Of a DNA stretch of 64,000 nt, positions 1 to 10,412 are shown piece by piece. How positions within the stretch are numbered: position 1 is the stretch's first letter; each line of letters begins with the position of its first letter. The position numbers were made by a program, and so were the translations under genes. The stretch is from Cryphonectria parasitica EP155 (lineage: Eukaryota; Ascomycota; Sordariomycetes; Diaporthales; Cryphonectriaceae), in NCBI RefSeq assembly GCF_011745365.1, contig NW_024468916.1, positions 1,595,630 to 1,659,629 of the forward strand, written 5' to 3'. Under the pieces are notes generated by a model. That model saw only the letters and a list, made by a program, of their open reading frames with translations, was not told the DNA's origin and made no database searches.

Positions 1-97
1 GCTTCAGGACCAGCTGTTCATGGTAGTCGGACGCGGAGGATATGGGTATCACAAGGGAACAGAGCACAGAAAGCAGGAGGGTCAATTGATGCCGCAT
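1..97 (-). CDS. gpi16: GPI transamidase subunit GPI16/PIG-T-like, N-terminal fragment
   Basis: Only the first 32 codons are present; the gene runs off the left edge on the minus strand. The ATG is at 97-95 and is followed by a clear signal peptide (hydrophobic run LTLLLSVLCSLVIPI, then a small-residue cleavage region SSAS) and by DYHEQLVLK. In fungal GPI16 the mature protein begins with a very similar D-Y-H-E-x-L stretch just after the signal peptide. GPI16 is a luminal/ER-membrane subunit of the complex that attaches GPI anchors. The gene is divergent from LUC7, sharing a spacer of about 500 bp. The identification rests on a short stretch, so it is moderate; another secreted protein is possible. 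Confidence 0.55.
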   Translation of the reverse strand, partial: MRHQLTLLLSVLCSLVIPISSASDYHEQLVLK

Positions 98-603
98 CGT
101 GGGCTATGGACCGTCCATCTGCGCTTGGGAGCCGCGTCGCTGTGAGGATGATGATTGTTAGATATTGCTTGGATCTCTGGAGTGTAACGTGGAGCTTAAA
201 CCACCACCACCACAAACCTGGGGAAGACAAGGGACGCAGGAGCAGGGGTTACAGGGGAACTATGTTTAGTGAACAGCACAGGGGGACAGGGGTGTGGGTG
301 CGCTAAGTTTGAGCCTCAACCTTGTGTGGGTTAGGCGGTACGGTAGGTGTTAAGGCTGCTGAAGTAAGGAGCATGCACTAGAGGAAAGCCTCGAGGTTTA
401 ACATTGAGTCGCAACACTGAACCAACCGCGACAAGTTCTCTTACTGGTCGCCACCCACTGCCAACCCGTTGTAGGCCACTTCAAATAACGCTTTCGTCCT
501 TTTCTATCAAGACGACTCCTTGACATTCGTCTCGTTGTATATCTCAGAAAAGGCATTTGCTTGTTGCGACTGTCGGAAGAGCGCGCGCGCGACTCTTGAA
601 AAG
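98..603. other. Intergenic: shared upstream region of GPI16-like and LUC7
   Basis: This stretch lies between two divergently transcribed start codons and therefore must hold both promoters. I see no strong TATA box or convincing ORF. A short alternating GC run (GCGCGCGCGC) lies about 15-25 bases before the LUC7 start. Confidence 0.5.
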
Positions 604-1571
604 ATGGCGGCAGAGCAAAGAAAACTGCTTGGTAGCCCCCCCCCCCTTCCCACCCAAAAAAATAACCTCTGAGAGTTACATGCGCAGCAGGACACTGACA
701 TTGATCTCCTTCTCCAGAGCAGCTCATGGGCGGTGGTATAGCAGCGCGGTCCTCTCAGATCTCCCTCACCGACCCAAAAGCCTGCCGGTCCTACATCGCA
801 GGCACGTGCCCGCACGACCTCTTCACCAACACCAAGCAGGACCTGGGCCCCTGCGCCAAGATCCACTCCGAGGCGCTCAAGGCCGAGTACGAGGCCCTCC
901 CCGAGGCGGAGCGGCGGCGCCACGGCTTCGAGTACGACTACATGCGCGACCTGCAAAAGTATATTGAGGAGTGCAACCGACGCATCGACGTCGCCCAGCG
1001 CCGGCTGGAGAAGACGCCCGACGAGATCCGCCAGACCAACGTGCTGCTCAAGGCCATCGGCGACCTGGCGGCCAGCATCAGCAACGGCCTGCTCGAGGTC
1101 GAGGTCCTGGGCGAGCTGGGCGAGGTCGGCCGCGCCTACGACGAGTTCTTCCGCGTGCGCCAGGCCATGCAGCAGAAGGTCGAGCGGGAGAAGGAGCTCA
1201 AGGCGCTGAGCGACACCAGCGGGCCCAGCGGCCACCAGAAGCTGCAGGTCTGCGACGTGTGCGGCGCGTACCTGTCGCGGCTTGATAACGACAGAAGGCT
1301 GGCGGATCACTTCTACGGGAAGATGCACCTCGGCTATGCACAGATGCGCAAGACCTATGAGTCCTTCCCCAAGGAAATGAGGGGCCGATCAAGAGGATCG
1401 ATGATGGGCGGCGGTGGTCCTATGGGTGGTGGTGGTTCTGGTGGTGACGATGTGGAAATGGGTGGTGTACCTACCGGTCCTGGAGGCGGTGATTGGGGTC
1501 GTGGACCAAGGGGCCCCCGTGGCGGTGGAGGGTACAGAGGAGGTCGTGGCCGGTTCCGTGGCGGCTGGTAG
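604..1571 (+). CDS. luc7: LUC7-like U1 snRNP splicing factor
   Basis: Two exons, 604-631 and 718-1571, give a 293-residue protein. The first exon encodes only MAAEQRKLL plus one base of a Glu codon; splicing the 86-bp intron restores the family N-terminus ending EQLMGG. LUC7 is a U1 snRNP protein that helps choose 5' splice sites in the nucleus. Two zinc fingers are visible: a CCCH-type finger starting at C31 (C-x8-C and later C-x3-H) and a C2H2 finger at about residues 188-210 (CDVC...H...H), separated by a helical region. The C-terminus (about residues 225-293) is Gly/Arg-rich with RGG repeats instead of the RS tail of metazoan LUC7L. The intron contains an 11-base C run soon after its donor. 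Confidence 0.93.
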
Positions 1572-2584
1572 ATCTCAGTCACTTGACTGTGGTTTCTGGT
1601 TGAGCTCGGGGTGTACGACCACTTGCTATCGGTCTCCTTTTGAGCTCTGGAGGTTGCACACATACTGAACACTTCTTCCCGACACCTGCAAACCTCGTCA
1701 CCCACCTCAAACCTCACGATGGCGTCAAAATAAGTCGCAGTCTGGCTGACGCCTAATTTGCCACCCTGCCCGACCATGGACCATGATACAGACAAGAGTC
1801 CACCGACGGTCAGACGCGGGATATGGCAGTTTGCCGAGAGGCTGGAATGACCTGAAAATAGCCAGCCGTCTGCCCTGTCTGCCCTGAGCAAGCTTTGACG
1901 CAAGGACAAGAGGAGATTGCAAAAACAAAAGGCGATGGTATATCGCAAGGACGGTTGAAAATTGGGTCGGCAATGGGGCATTTGAGGCGTACTAGGCGTT
2001 CTGATTTTGGGGGAAGCGTAGACACGACCGTCCCATCTATCTTTTATTGATACCACAGAAAGGCGCGTCGAAAGGCTGCTATAAATCATGAAGTTACTTG
2101 TGTGACACAATGCTAGGTTTCTTAGCGTCACGATTGGAAAGTAGAGTAAGTGGCACAGCCTATGGAATTTTACATCCTCACCATTTGAGTCAATTAACGT
2201 TGTCCACGTTTCACTCTTGGTATATAGTGTGTCTGTTGGTAGATACGCAAATCTTACTAGACCGCTACCAACAATTACTGATATGCGATGATGACGCCGT
2301 ATATATGTGTGTGTATCTCTGGTATCCTGGTTCATCCAATCGTGAAAGTAGACAAAAGAATCCAAGCCCACAGATGCCTAACAACCATACCGCCTAACTT
2401 TGCCAAGTGATTATTGCCCTCCGCCCTTAATTTCCCCCCCCCTTCTTTCTTTCTTCATCCTTATCTTTCTTTCGCTCTCTCTTTCTTCTTTGCTCGCTTT
2501 TTCAAGCCTCGCATGACCATGCTGGTTCCTTTGAAATGATGTTAAGCGCCGCTATCATGAGAAATCGCGTTGCCTGTGGTCAAT
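1572..2584. other. Intergenic between convergent LUC7 and the RG-rich gene
   Basis: The two flanking genes converge here, so the region should hold both 3' UTRs. It is AT-rich around 2040-2300 and has a long pyrimidine run near 2440-2500 (T/C only for most of 60 bases). I see no gene. Confidence 0.5.
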
Positions 2585-3922
2585 CTAGGACTGAGCCGCG
2601 GCGTTCTTTTCGTCCTGAGATTCCATCTCCTCGTCCCACTTGCCCAGAGGGGAGAGCGGAGATGCGAGATCTGCCTTGATAGTGTTCTCAGTCTTCTTTT
2701 CCTTCGGGGCCGACGAGCCGGGCAGTGCTGGGAAGTCCTCAGTCTTCAAGACGGGTTCCTTTGATCGTCCGGCCGGAGGAGGTCCAGCTTGCTGTGGCGA
2801 CGCGTCGAAGTCGTCCTCTCTGGCGCTGAAGCCTCCACGCCCTCCTCCTCCTCCTCCACGACCACCACGCCCCCTTCCGCCCCTCTCCCTGCCACGTCCT
2901 CCCCGACCGCTGGTCATGAAGTCTGTATCATCAGTCGCAGCAAATCTACTGCCAGACAGACCACCGCCCCGATTTGGCGCTGAGCTGCGGACGCCTCCGT
3001 TTGCGCCGCGGAAGTTGTATCCGCCCCTCCTCTTCTCCTCCTCGACGGCTCGCTCCTCCTTGCCCTCGTCCCACGAGCCACCAGCCTTGGCCTCCATGGC
3101 CTTGAGCTTGCGCTCCCGATTCCGCTCGCGCTCGTCGTCCATCTGCCTGCGATCCACAGCTTCACGCTTCCTGCGCTCGGCCTCCTCGGCGCGGCGCTTC
3201 TTGGCGTCCTCGGTAGCCTTCTCGACGGCGATCTCGTGAGACTGCCTGTCCTGCTCCTGCTGCTTGAACTTGGCGGCACGCTCGGCATTCAGGACCGTCA
3301 TCTTCCTCATCTTCTCGGCAAGCTCGTCTTCGGTGGGTTTGGTCCTGGGGTTGGAGCCCGAGGACATGCGCGCGTCGGAGCCTGGCTTGGATCCGTGGCG
3401 GCGGCGCTCAGTGTTGTTATTGGGATTGTGGTCTGCTTTGGCGGGATGAGACGCGGGGCTCGATGGCTTGGGGGTGCTGGTCGAATCCACATCGTTACTG
3501 TTGTTGTTGCTGCTGCTGTTATTGTTGTTGGCATTGTTGTTGTGTGTGTGATTGGGCTTGTGGTTCCGAGGAGCACGAGGTGTGGAGGGAGGTGGCGCCT
3601 GGGTGGCATGTCGGGACTGTAGGAGACCCTTGGGGGCACCCTTTGGAGAGGTCACTGAGCTGGTAGGAGGAGGAGCATTGGCAGTTTGGATGTTTGGGGG
3701 CTGTTGCATCTCGGGCGCAGGAGGTTGAGGGGAGGAGGAGGAGGTGGTGGTGGTGGTGGTGGATGGAGCTGGGACTGCAGCTGGTGCTGCTGCTGCCGGA
3801 ACTGGAGCAGGAGCAGATGCTGGTTCAGCTGGTGGTGGTGCTCCTCCATATTGATCCTCGACCGGCTCGAACTCATCAGCGAAGAGGTCATCATCAGTGC
3901 GTCCACCGAACTGGTCATCCAT
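2585..3922 (-). CDS. Low-complexity RG-rich protein, probably RNA-binding
   Basis: Single exon of 445 residues, starting at the ATG at 3922 in a good context (upstream in-frame codons are less likely). The protein opens with an acidic segment (DDQFGGRTDDDLFADEFEPV), followed by a long Pro/Ala/Ser and Asn-rich disordered part (residues about 25-185), a charged helical segment rich in Glu, Arg and Lys (about 195-300, including KTPTEDEL-type and ERRKREAVDRR-type stretches), an RGG cluster (about 340-375) and a short conserved-looking EDFPALPG motif near the C-terminus. RGG tracts and the FPALPG motif occur in mRNA-binding proteins, but no folded RRM is visible. A cytoplasmic or nuclear RNP role is therefore an inference. 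The type is common in filamentous ascomycetes. Confidence 0.75.
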   Translation of the reverse strand: MDDQFGGRTDDDLFADEFEPVEDQYGGAPPPAEPASAPAPVPAAAAPAAVPAPSTTTTTTSSSSPQPPAPEMQQPPNIQTANAPPPTSSVTSPKGAPKGLLQSRHATQAPPPSTPRAPRNHKPNHTHNNNANNNNSSSNNNSNDVDSTSTPKPSSPASHPAKADHNPNNNTERRRHGSKPGSDARMSSGSNPRTKPTEDELAEKMRKMTVLNAERAAKFKQQEQDRQSHEIAVEKATEDAKKRRAEEAERRKREAVDRRQMDDERERNRERKLKAMEAKAGGSWDEGKEERAVEEEKRRGGYNFRGANGGVRSSAPNRGGGLSGSRFAATDDTDFMTSGRGGRGRERGGRGRGGRGGGGGGRGGFSAREDDFDASPQQAGPPPAGRSKEPVLKTEDFPALPGSSAPKEKKTENTIKADLASPLSPLGKWDEEMESQDEKNAAAQS

Positions 3923-4933
3923 GGTTGCTGTTGCCGTTGCTTTTGCTTGTGAAGAGGGGTCAGAGACTGAATGAATAATGGAATGGATGGACTGCAAAGT
4001 GTGTTTCTTGATCAAGATAAGAAAATCGCGTGGAGAGGTTTAAATCTGATATATATGTGTAGGGGTATTCATATGTGTGGAAGGGAAGAGAAAATGTGTC
4101 AATACTCAAGCTGCACTTTGTCGCAAGAAAAGACAAAAAGTCCAAGCTAATTTGTTAGGAAGGAGGGGTGAGAACCGTGTTGGCTCCGGGTTTGTCGAGA
4201 AAAAAATGGGGTTACACAGTAAAGGGAAGCAGTGACACTCCGAGGCATTTAGTCAGCATGATCCGTTGGCTGCCATGATTGTATTCAGTACTGAGAACAC
4301 ACTATGCAACCCTGATGATTCATCCATTCTCCCTAAGCTTTTCCTACCACCACAGCCTATTCATCCCCAAGCCTGACAACAAGGCTTTCTGTCTTCTTTT
4401 CATCCTATGATGGCTAGCATTATGAACAACATTCGACACACACTAGAGGGTCCATTTTCGGCCCCAAGTCAACCCCACGAAACTACCTTGTCAAAAGACA
4501 GTGGATGGGGAAAGCCGAATGCCTTACCGAGCGACTAAGTGAACCTAAAAGTACTGGTATATCAGTGTGTCCTCGTGACCTGTTGGTGCTGCTCCCAGTC
4601 CTTGGCTCAGGAACAAACTTTTGAGATTCCAAGATGGCTATCACAGTTCATCTATGACCCCGCATATGGACCCTTAATGGGTAAAGTACGCAAGTCAATA
4701 TGCGGGGAGGGATCCTTACGAGGTCATGTGCCAATATCCATCCCAACATACATATTTGGCACTTTGAACTTCACACTGGCCCGGCCTAGGCCTTACCTTC
4801 CTCCCCCTCCTCATCTTTCCCCAAGCCCAAGGTGTCTGGGAGATTGCCAAGAGAACAAGACTCGAGTATTTAATGTTACCTTCTTTCCGTCTCAGCAGAT
4901 TACCACCAAAGAGACTGCATACATCACACAAAG
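3923..4933. other. Intergenic: divergent promoters of the RG-rich gene and ADH
   Basis: About 1 kb between two divergent start codons. An open stretch at 4539-5051 overlaps the ADH first exon in another frame and looks like chance. I see no RNA gene. Confidence 0.5.
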
Positions 4934-6307
4934 ATGTCCCCTACAAATATTGAGACTGAGGCCTTGGTTGTGGCTGCTCCTGGAGATGACTTCAAGCTTG
5001 TGCCCATCATCCTGGACGAGGTCAGGGGAAATGAGGTATTGGTCGAGATGAAGTATTCAGGGATTTGCCACACAGTGAGTAGTTGGCGTATCAGTATACC
5101 AACCCCCCTCTCTCTCTTGCTCTCACACTGAGAAGAAAACTGATTGTAGTGAAAACTAGGATCTTGTTGTACAGAGTGGCCAGCTGCCCATCCCAGAGTA
5201 TCCTGTTGTCCTTGGCCACGAAGGAGCGGGCATCGTCAGGGCCATCGGGGCGGATTTCAAGGATAAGTCCCTCCAGGTGGGCGACCAGGTCCTCCTGTCT
5301 TGGACCACCTGCCAGAAGTGCACGGCATGCCTTGAGGGACGCCCCACGTTCTGCATACTGCACGCCAGCCTTAACTTCAAGGCCGTGAGGCTTCAAGACG
5401 GGAGCACGCCTGCTAGGCTCCGAGATGACGGTACGGCGGTCCGCGGTCAATTCTTTGGCCACTCCTCCTTTGCGCGCCTGTCGGTCGTCGAAGGCTTCAG
5501 CGTCGTCAAGTGTCCCGTGCCAGACATGTTGCCTTGTTATGCACCACTAGGATGTGCCTTCCAGACTGGCGCTGGCACCATCCTGAGTGCCGTGAAGCCA
5601 AGCAAGAGCGCGTGCGTGGTCATCTTCGGCCTGGGGAGCGTGGGCCTCGCAGCCCTGATGGCTGCTGCGCACCTGGAAGTGAGGCAGCTGGTCGCTGTGG
5701 ATGTCGTCGACAGCAAGCTGGCACTGGCGACCGAGTTCGGCGCTACCCATACCGTCAACGCCGCCAAGGAGGGGGACGGTCTTGTCTCGCGGCTCAAGGA
5801 GATTACGGGCGGTGGCCCAGATGTGGCTATCGACTGCAGCGGGAACCCTCGTGCTCTCCAGGCTGTTCTGGACTGCATTGGCTACGGTGGGACGGCTGTC
5901 TCTGTGGGCGTGCCTCCACCTGGTTGCAAACTCACTATTGATGCCCTCCCATTCTTTATGGATAACAAGACGTTTCGGTCCGTCATAGAAGGGCAGTCGA
6001 CGCCAACTGAGGTTTGAGATCCCTTCTACACAGACCAATTTCTTACAAAGCCCGGCTACTTTTGCATGCTGACATCCTTCCTTCTGATTACAGTTTCTTC
6101 CAGAACTTATCAAGCTTCATCAGAACGGCAGGTTTCCAATAGATAAGATCTGCAAAGTCTACTCGATCAAAGATTTTAAAGAGGCCTTGCAGGATATGCA
6201 CGAGGGAAAGGTACAAAAACAAACAACTCTCAACCAATACCATCTGTCTCGGAAGCATGACTGACGAAATTGCCCAGGTAATCAAACCGATTCTCAAGTG
6301 GGACTAA
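4934..6307 (+). CDS. Zinc-dependent medium-chain alcohol dehydrogenase (aryl-alcohol type)
   Basis: Four exons: 4934-5074, 5160-6011, 6094-6210 and 6278-6307, all in phase 0, giving 379 residues, the usual MDR length. The enzyme should oxidise an alcohol (or reduce an aldehyde) with NAD(P) in the cytosol. The catalytic zinc ligands are visible: Cys in GICHTD (residue 45), His in GHEGAG and Cys in GCAFQTGAG. The structural zinc site is complete (CQKCTACLEGRPTFC, four Cys). The Rossmann motif is GLGSVGLA, followed by an acidic residue in the VAVDVVD strand that favours NAD. The sequence looks like bacterial and fungal benzyl/aryl-alcohol dehydrogenases, but the substrate is not readable. It converges on the GH94 gene with about 130 bp between stop codons. 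Confidence 0.9.
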
Positions 6308-6434
6308 GCCCCATCTATGTTTCCGAACCTTAAATCTTTTGTTTGCATCTTGGTACAGAGAAGAGGTAGAAAGGAAGAAATAAAATTGTCAATGCTTCTG
6401 GCATGATCCCGTCATCTTGTCCACAGCAGGCGCT

Positions 6435-8864
6435 CTACTTGTGTGGTACTGTGACCAACACCTGGTACTCCTTTCCAGCTTGGACGTTGCTAATATAGGC
6501 TTCGGGCAACCTTTCACCATCCAACACAACCTCGACAGTCTTCACATTACCGCGGCGGATGTTCACGTGGAAGTAAGCCTCACGGAACGTCCGTACCGCC
6601 CTCATACTTTCCCAACCTGTCGGCAGCTGTGGCTCCACACGTAACCCTTTGGCATCACCACGAAGGCCGCAGAGACCCTCGATGAAGCTCCTATACACCC
6701 ACGACACGGTCCCGGTATTGAACAGCTGACTGGAACGTCCAGCCCTGTCTGGAATCTCTTTCCAACCACCTCGATAGTAATTCGGAATATACACAGGGAG
6801 CTGTCCCCTACGCATATAGTCCTCCTGGCCCGGCCCAGGCAGCATCTGCCTAAGCAGCTGATACGCGCGATCCGCTTGGCCGATGCTGTACAGAGCGTGG
6901 ATATAAAACGCCGTAGCATGATTATACACGGCGCCATTCTCGCCCTGGCCGGGGAACTTCTGTGTCACCCGTCCAATGTCGTCCCGCATCCCGCTGAACG
7001 GAGGCCAGAACATCAGCACGCCGTATGGCGTTCCCAGCATCTCGTCCACGCGCGACAGCATCTTGTCGATCTGCGTTTCATGCGCAGCAGCAGCACCTCC
7101 CAGGATTGACCAGGCCTGTGGGTTCAGCCAGATCCTCCCTTCTGCGTCGTCCTTGACACCAAATGACACGCCGTCGTCCGTGATGCCACGTGCGAACCAC
7201 TCTCCGTCCCAGAGGTACTTGTTGGCAGCCTGATTCACCTCTTTGACCCCTTCTCTGTATCTCTCAGCCAGGTCTGATCTGCCAACTTGTGAGCAGAGAT
7301 CCGCCCAGAGCTTTACAGCGTACCCCGTTGCCACAGTCAGCCAGCCAGACACGCCTTTCCCCTTGAGCCCGACCATGTTCATCGGGTCGCACCAGTCACC
7401 CTGGGCAATGTAACTTAGGCCGCGGTGGTCTCGAGCATTGTCCGAGAGCAGCCAGTCCATGGCGCGGCACATGCGCTCCAGCACGGTCAGGGTGTTGCCA
7501 TGTACATCTGTGATGCTCTCTCCAAGCAGGTCGAAGTCGGCCGTCTCATTTAGGTACACCTCGAGGGCGACCGGCAGCCAGACACAGTGGTCCGTATGCG
7601 GGACCTGGTTGATGTATTTGAGCTCCGCGCCAGGGAGGAGCAGGATGCCGTCCGGCATGGCGCCTGTTTTCTCCTGCTGCGATAGGGCTGTCACGATGGC
7701 CCTGCGGGCTACGGGCGGGTTGATGTACGCCATGCCCATATTGTCCTGGAGATAGTTGCGCGTCTGCGGGTCCGTCGTCAGGCGGTTCACGTCGCCGTGG
7801 TAAAACACCTGTCGAGGGAGCCAGTTGTTGACAAAGTCGTCGAGGTGGGGGTCCGGCGTGTGGATGCTGAGACAGCCTGCGCCCTCGCGGATGTAGGCCT
7901 GGAACGCACTGGAGGCTGCCGAGAAGCCCTCCTCGGAAAGGTACTTGTTCCTCACGGCCTGGATCTCGGCGTCGTCTAGGGCGGGGCCGAATAGGAAATG
8001 GTATGTCTGGATCTGACCGGGCGCAAGGTCGAGACGGTACTGGACAGCCGCTGCAGGTGTCTCGTACCGTGCGTCGCTTCTCTGCAACTCTGAGGCTTCG
8101 GTGATTGCCGATGGCGCATGGAGGCCGCCTTCTCCTTCGAAAGCCTCCTGCCGGGCTTCCCACGAGGTCGGTGGGACGCTGCAGAGAAAATAGGTCTTGT
8201 CCTTGAGGGTCTTGTTTTTGGGGTAGTCCTCTGCCTTTTGATACGGCGTCACGCTGCTCGCAACGATCCCAACCAAGTCCTCTCTATACTCTGCGCCCTG
8301 GTTCATCCACGACATATACCCGACCGTGAAGTAAGGGTAGACACTGATCTTCCTCTTACGAGAGGGCGACGACGATGACGCCGACGAAGTATTTGTAACC
8401 CTCACAGTCCACAATTCAACCACATCATGCGTCGGCAGTGTCAAGACCATCTCCACCCTCACCCCCTCCAGCCCCTCGACCGTCCAGGAGACATCGCTCT
8501 TCCCCACAGAAAACACAAACCGCTCCGACGTGGCCCGCACAGGCTCATGGGGCGCAGAAAACACCAACCCCGTCTCCTCGTCCTTGACGTACACGAAGCG
8601 GCCTGGGTGATGGGCATAATAGTTCTGCTCCGGCTGCATGAATGTCCTGGCCTCGATGTTGGGCGCGTGCGAGTACTTGGCCGGCTCGGGCTGCATGAAC
8701 TGCGCGGTGGCGTGGCCGCGGCAGGTGAGGTGGATCATCATCGTCTTATTCCAAAGAAAGCCGCCGGCCTTGGGGAGGGCGGTTGGGCTGGTGAGCTCAT
8801 AGCGGTCTCCATTCTCGGTCGGACCAAGGAGACGATGGGTGGCAGGTTCGTCTGGTGAGGGCAT
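6435..8864 (-). CDS. GH94 family glycoside phosphorylase (cellobiose/chitobiose phosphorylase-like)
   Basis: Single exon of 809 residues with no intron. The N-terminal part (about 1-280) is the beta-sandwich seen in GH94; the rest is the (alpha/alpha)6 barrel. The GDWCD motif at residues 489-493 corresponds to the GDWND motif of GH94, which carries the catalytic Asp; the usual Asn is Cys here. Other family features are [10 protein letters not shown], a [11 protein letters not shown] stretch near the phosphate site and the [10 protein letters not shown] segment. GH94 enzymes split beta-linked disaccharides with phosphate to give a sugar 1-phosphate. There is no signal peptide, so it should act in the cytosol, perhaps on imported cello- or chito-oligosaccharides. 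The exact substrate cannot be told. It starts divergently from the ABC transporter. Confidence 0.88.
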   Translation of the reverse strand: MPSPDEPATHRLLGPTENGDRYELTSPTALPKAGGFLWNKTMMIHLTCRGHATAQFMQPEPAKYSHAPNIEARTFMQPEQNYYAHHPGRFVYVKDEETGLVFSAPHEPVRATSERFVFSVGKSDVSWTVEGLEGVRVEMVLTLPTHDVVELWTVRVTNTSSASSSSPSRKRKISVYPYFTVGYMSWMNQGAEYREDLVGIVASSVTPYQKAEDYPKNKTLKDKTYFLCSVPPTSWEARQEAFEGEGGLHAPSAITEASELQRSDARYETPAAAVQYRLDLAPGQIQTYHFLFGPALDDAEIQAVRNKYLSEEGFSAASSAFQAYIREGAGCLSIHTPDPHLDDFVNNWLPRQVFYHGDVNRLTTDPQTRNYLQDNMGMAYINPPVARRAIVTALSQQEKTGAMPDGILLLPGAELKYINQVPHTDHCVWLPVALEVYLNETADFDLLGESITDVHGNTLTVLERMCRAMDWLLSDNARDHRGLSYIAQGDWCDPMNMVGLKGKGVSGWLTVATGYAVKLWADLCSQVGRSDLAERYREGVKEVNQAANKYLWDGEWFARGITDDGVSFGVKDDAEGRIWLNPQAWSILGGAAAAHETQIDKMLSRVDEMLGTPYGVLMFWPPFSGMRDDIGRVTQKFPGQGENGAVYNHATAFYIHALYSIGQADRAYQLLRQMLPGPGQEDYMRRGQLPVYIPNYYRGGWKEIPDRAGRSSQLFNTGTVSWVYRSFIEGLCGLRGDAKGLRVEPQLPTGWESMRAVRTFREAYFHVNIRRGNVKTVEVVLDGERLPEAYISNVQAGKEYQVLVTVPHK

Positions 8865-10412
8865 TATCCTGGCGGAACCGGTGGTGTGTGATCATGAACA
8901 GGGGTTTTGCGTGACGTGAATGAGTGTTTGGTCTTGAAGATCCATGATAGAAAAGGAAAGGAGTATGAAGAATTCTGGAAGCAGTCGACACTTTCCAGTC
9001 TGGAATATATAAATTTACAAAGCAGTAATACCTATAGGTCTGTTGCACATGCGCAGGGACTAACGGCAGATCTTCCCGTGTAAGCCAGACGAGACTTTAT
9101 TTTTCGGTGGTGTAAAGGCCGATTATAGGACTTTCTGGAAGAGCAGTCCCTGTCGGAGGATTTAGCCTTAATTCAAACAGTGCAGGAGGAGACGGGGGCC
9201 AGGCAAAACTTCGGAATCTTTCAATGTAAACTAAGTACTCAGATAACATGATTCTCGATCGAGAAGAACTTGTCCCCACTATGTACAATTATGACACAAT
9301 TTAGTGTGAAAATTGTAGACCCGGCTGATGGCTTTTATAACACCGAACTTTACCTTCAATATGAGGAGACCACAATGGTGCTGGAGACATGATGGTCTTT
9401 GTTACGAAGTCACTGGTAATCAGGTGCCTGGCCACGAAGGTCCTATGCAAGGAGGCTGTCAATCTGAAGTTACAGATGCTCGTGTGGTGAAAATGGGCTT
9501 CTCATAAACTACTGTGTTTCCATATTGAGGATGAGTTGAAGATACTTTCAAGGAAGGCCACTACTTATTACATTGTCATTTTGGTCTATTGCGACATCCC
9601 TTGATTTGGCAAGGCTGCAACAAGAAGTAGGGAGAAAAGGAGGGATGAAAGAAGAAAAAAACCATGCATCAAATAACATATGAGTTCGTTAACCACCTAT
9701 TGCTTTTACTGAGCTTATGGCCAGTGTACTCAAACTTTTACAAGTGTAAATTCAAATTGATTGATCGGATCGGCAAGTCAAGGAGAGAAATATCTCAGAG
9801 GAAAAGCTGGGATGAGGCAAGAAAAAGAGCAAAACTAGCCAACCAGTCCTAATGTAAGTGCCTGCTGTTTAGCTGCTTAGAATAATTACGGTATTCCCCC
9901 CGAAGGATTTGGCCTTGGCGGAGCCGCATGTTCCTCAAAGGCAACACCTTTCATGAGACGAGCGAGGCTTATAGTAAAGTTTAATAATTGCCAAGCTGTA
10001 TTTTCTGCTGGCGTACTGATTCAAAGCAGCTCCCCCTGAAATCCACCGGAACCTTGAACCCGGGCAGTAAGGAGTAGTAAGTAGTTATGCCGACGAACCG
10101 CTTTTGGACTGCCCAATCCAGCTCGCCGGCAAGACGCGCCATCGTGGTGCCTGGTAATCACCACGTTGCGCATAGCAATTCACTCTGACGCTCACATCAT
10201 CGTGCAATCTACTCTAGATCAGAGGCCAATCTTACCAATCCTTCACGCAATTGACTAGATACAACAATGATAGGCACCACAAACACACGCGTCTCCTCCG
10301 TAAATTAGTATATCATGGGCTGGACGATATCATACCCCCCTTCCACTTGGACGCTCTTCCCAGATGCCAATTGCCTAAAATCACAACAAGATAATTACAG
10401 CATCAATTCACC
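8865..10412. other. Intergenic: divergent upstream regions of GH94 and ABC transporter
   Basis: About 1.5 kb without a convincing gene. It is AT-rich, with only short chance ORFs such as one at 9664-9852. This spacer must contain both promoters; I could not single out a regulatory motif. Confidence 0.5.

Noticed and set aside
4539..5051. 170-codon plus-strand frame with a signal-peptide-like start
   Set aside because: It overlaps the first exon of the alcohol dehydrogenase in another frame and crosses its promoter; no known motif.
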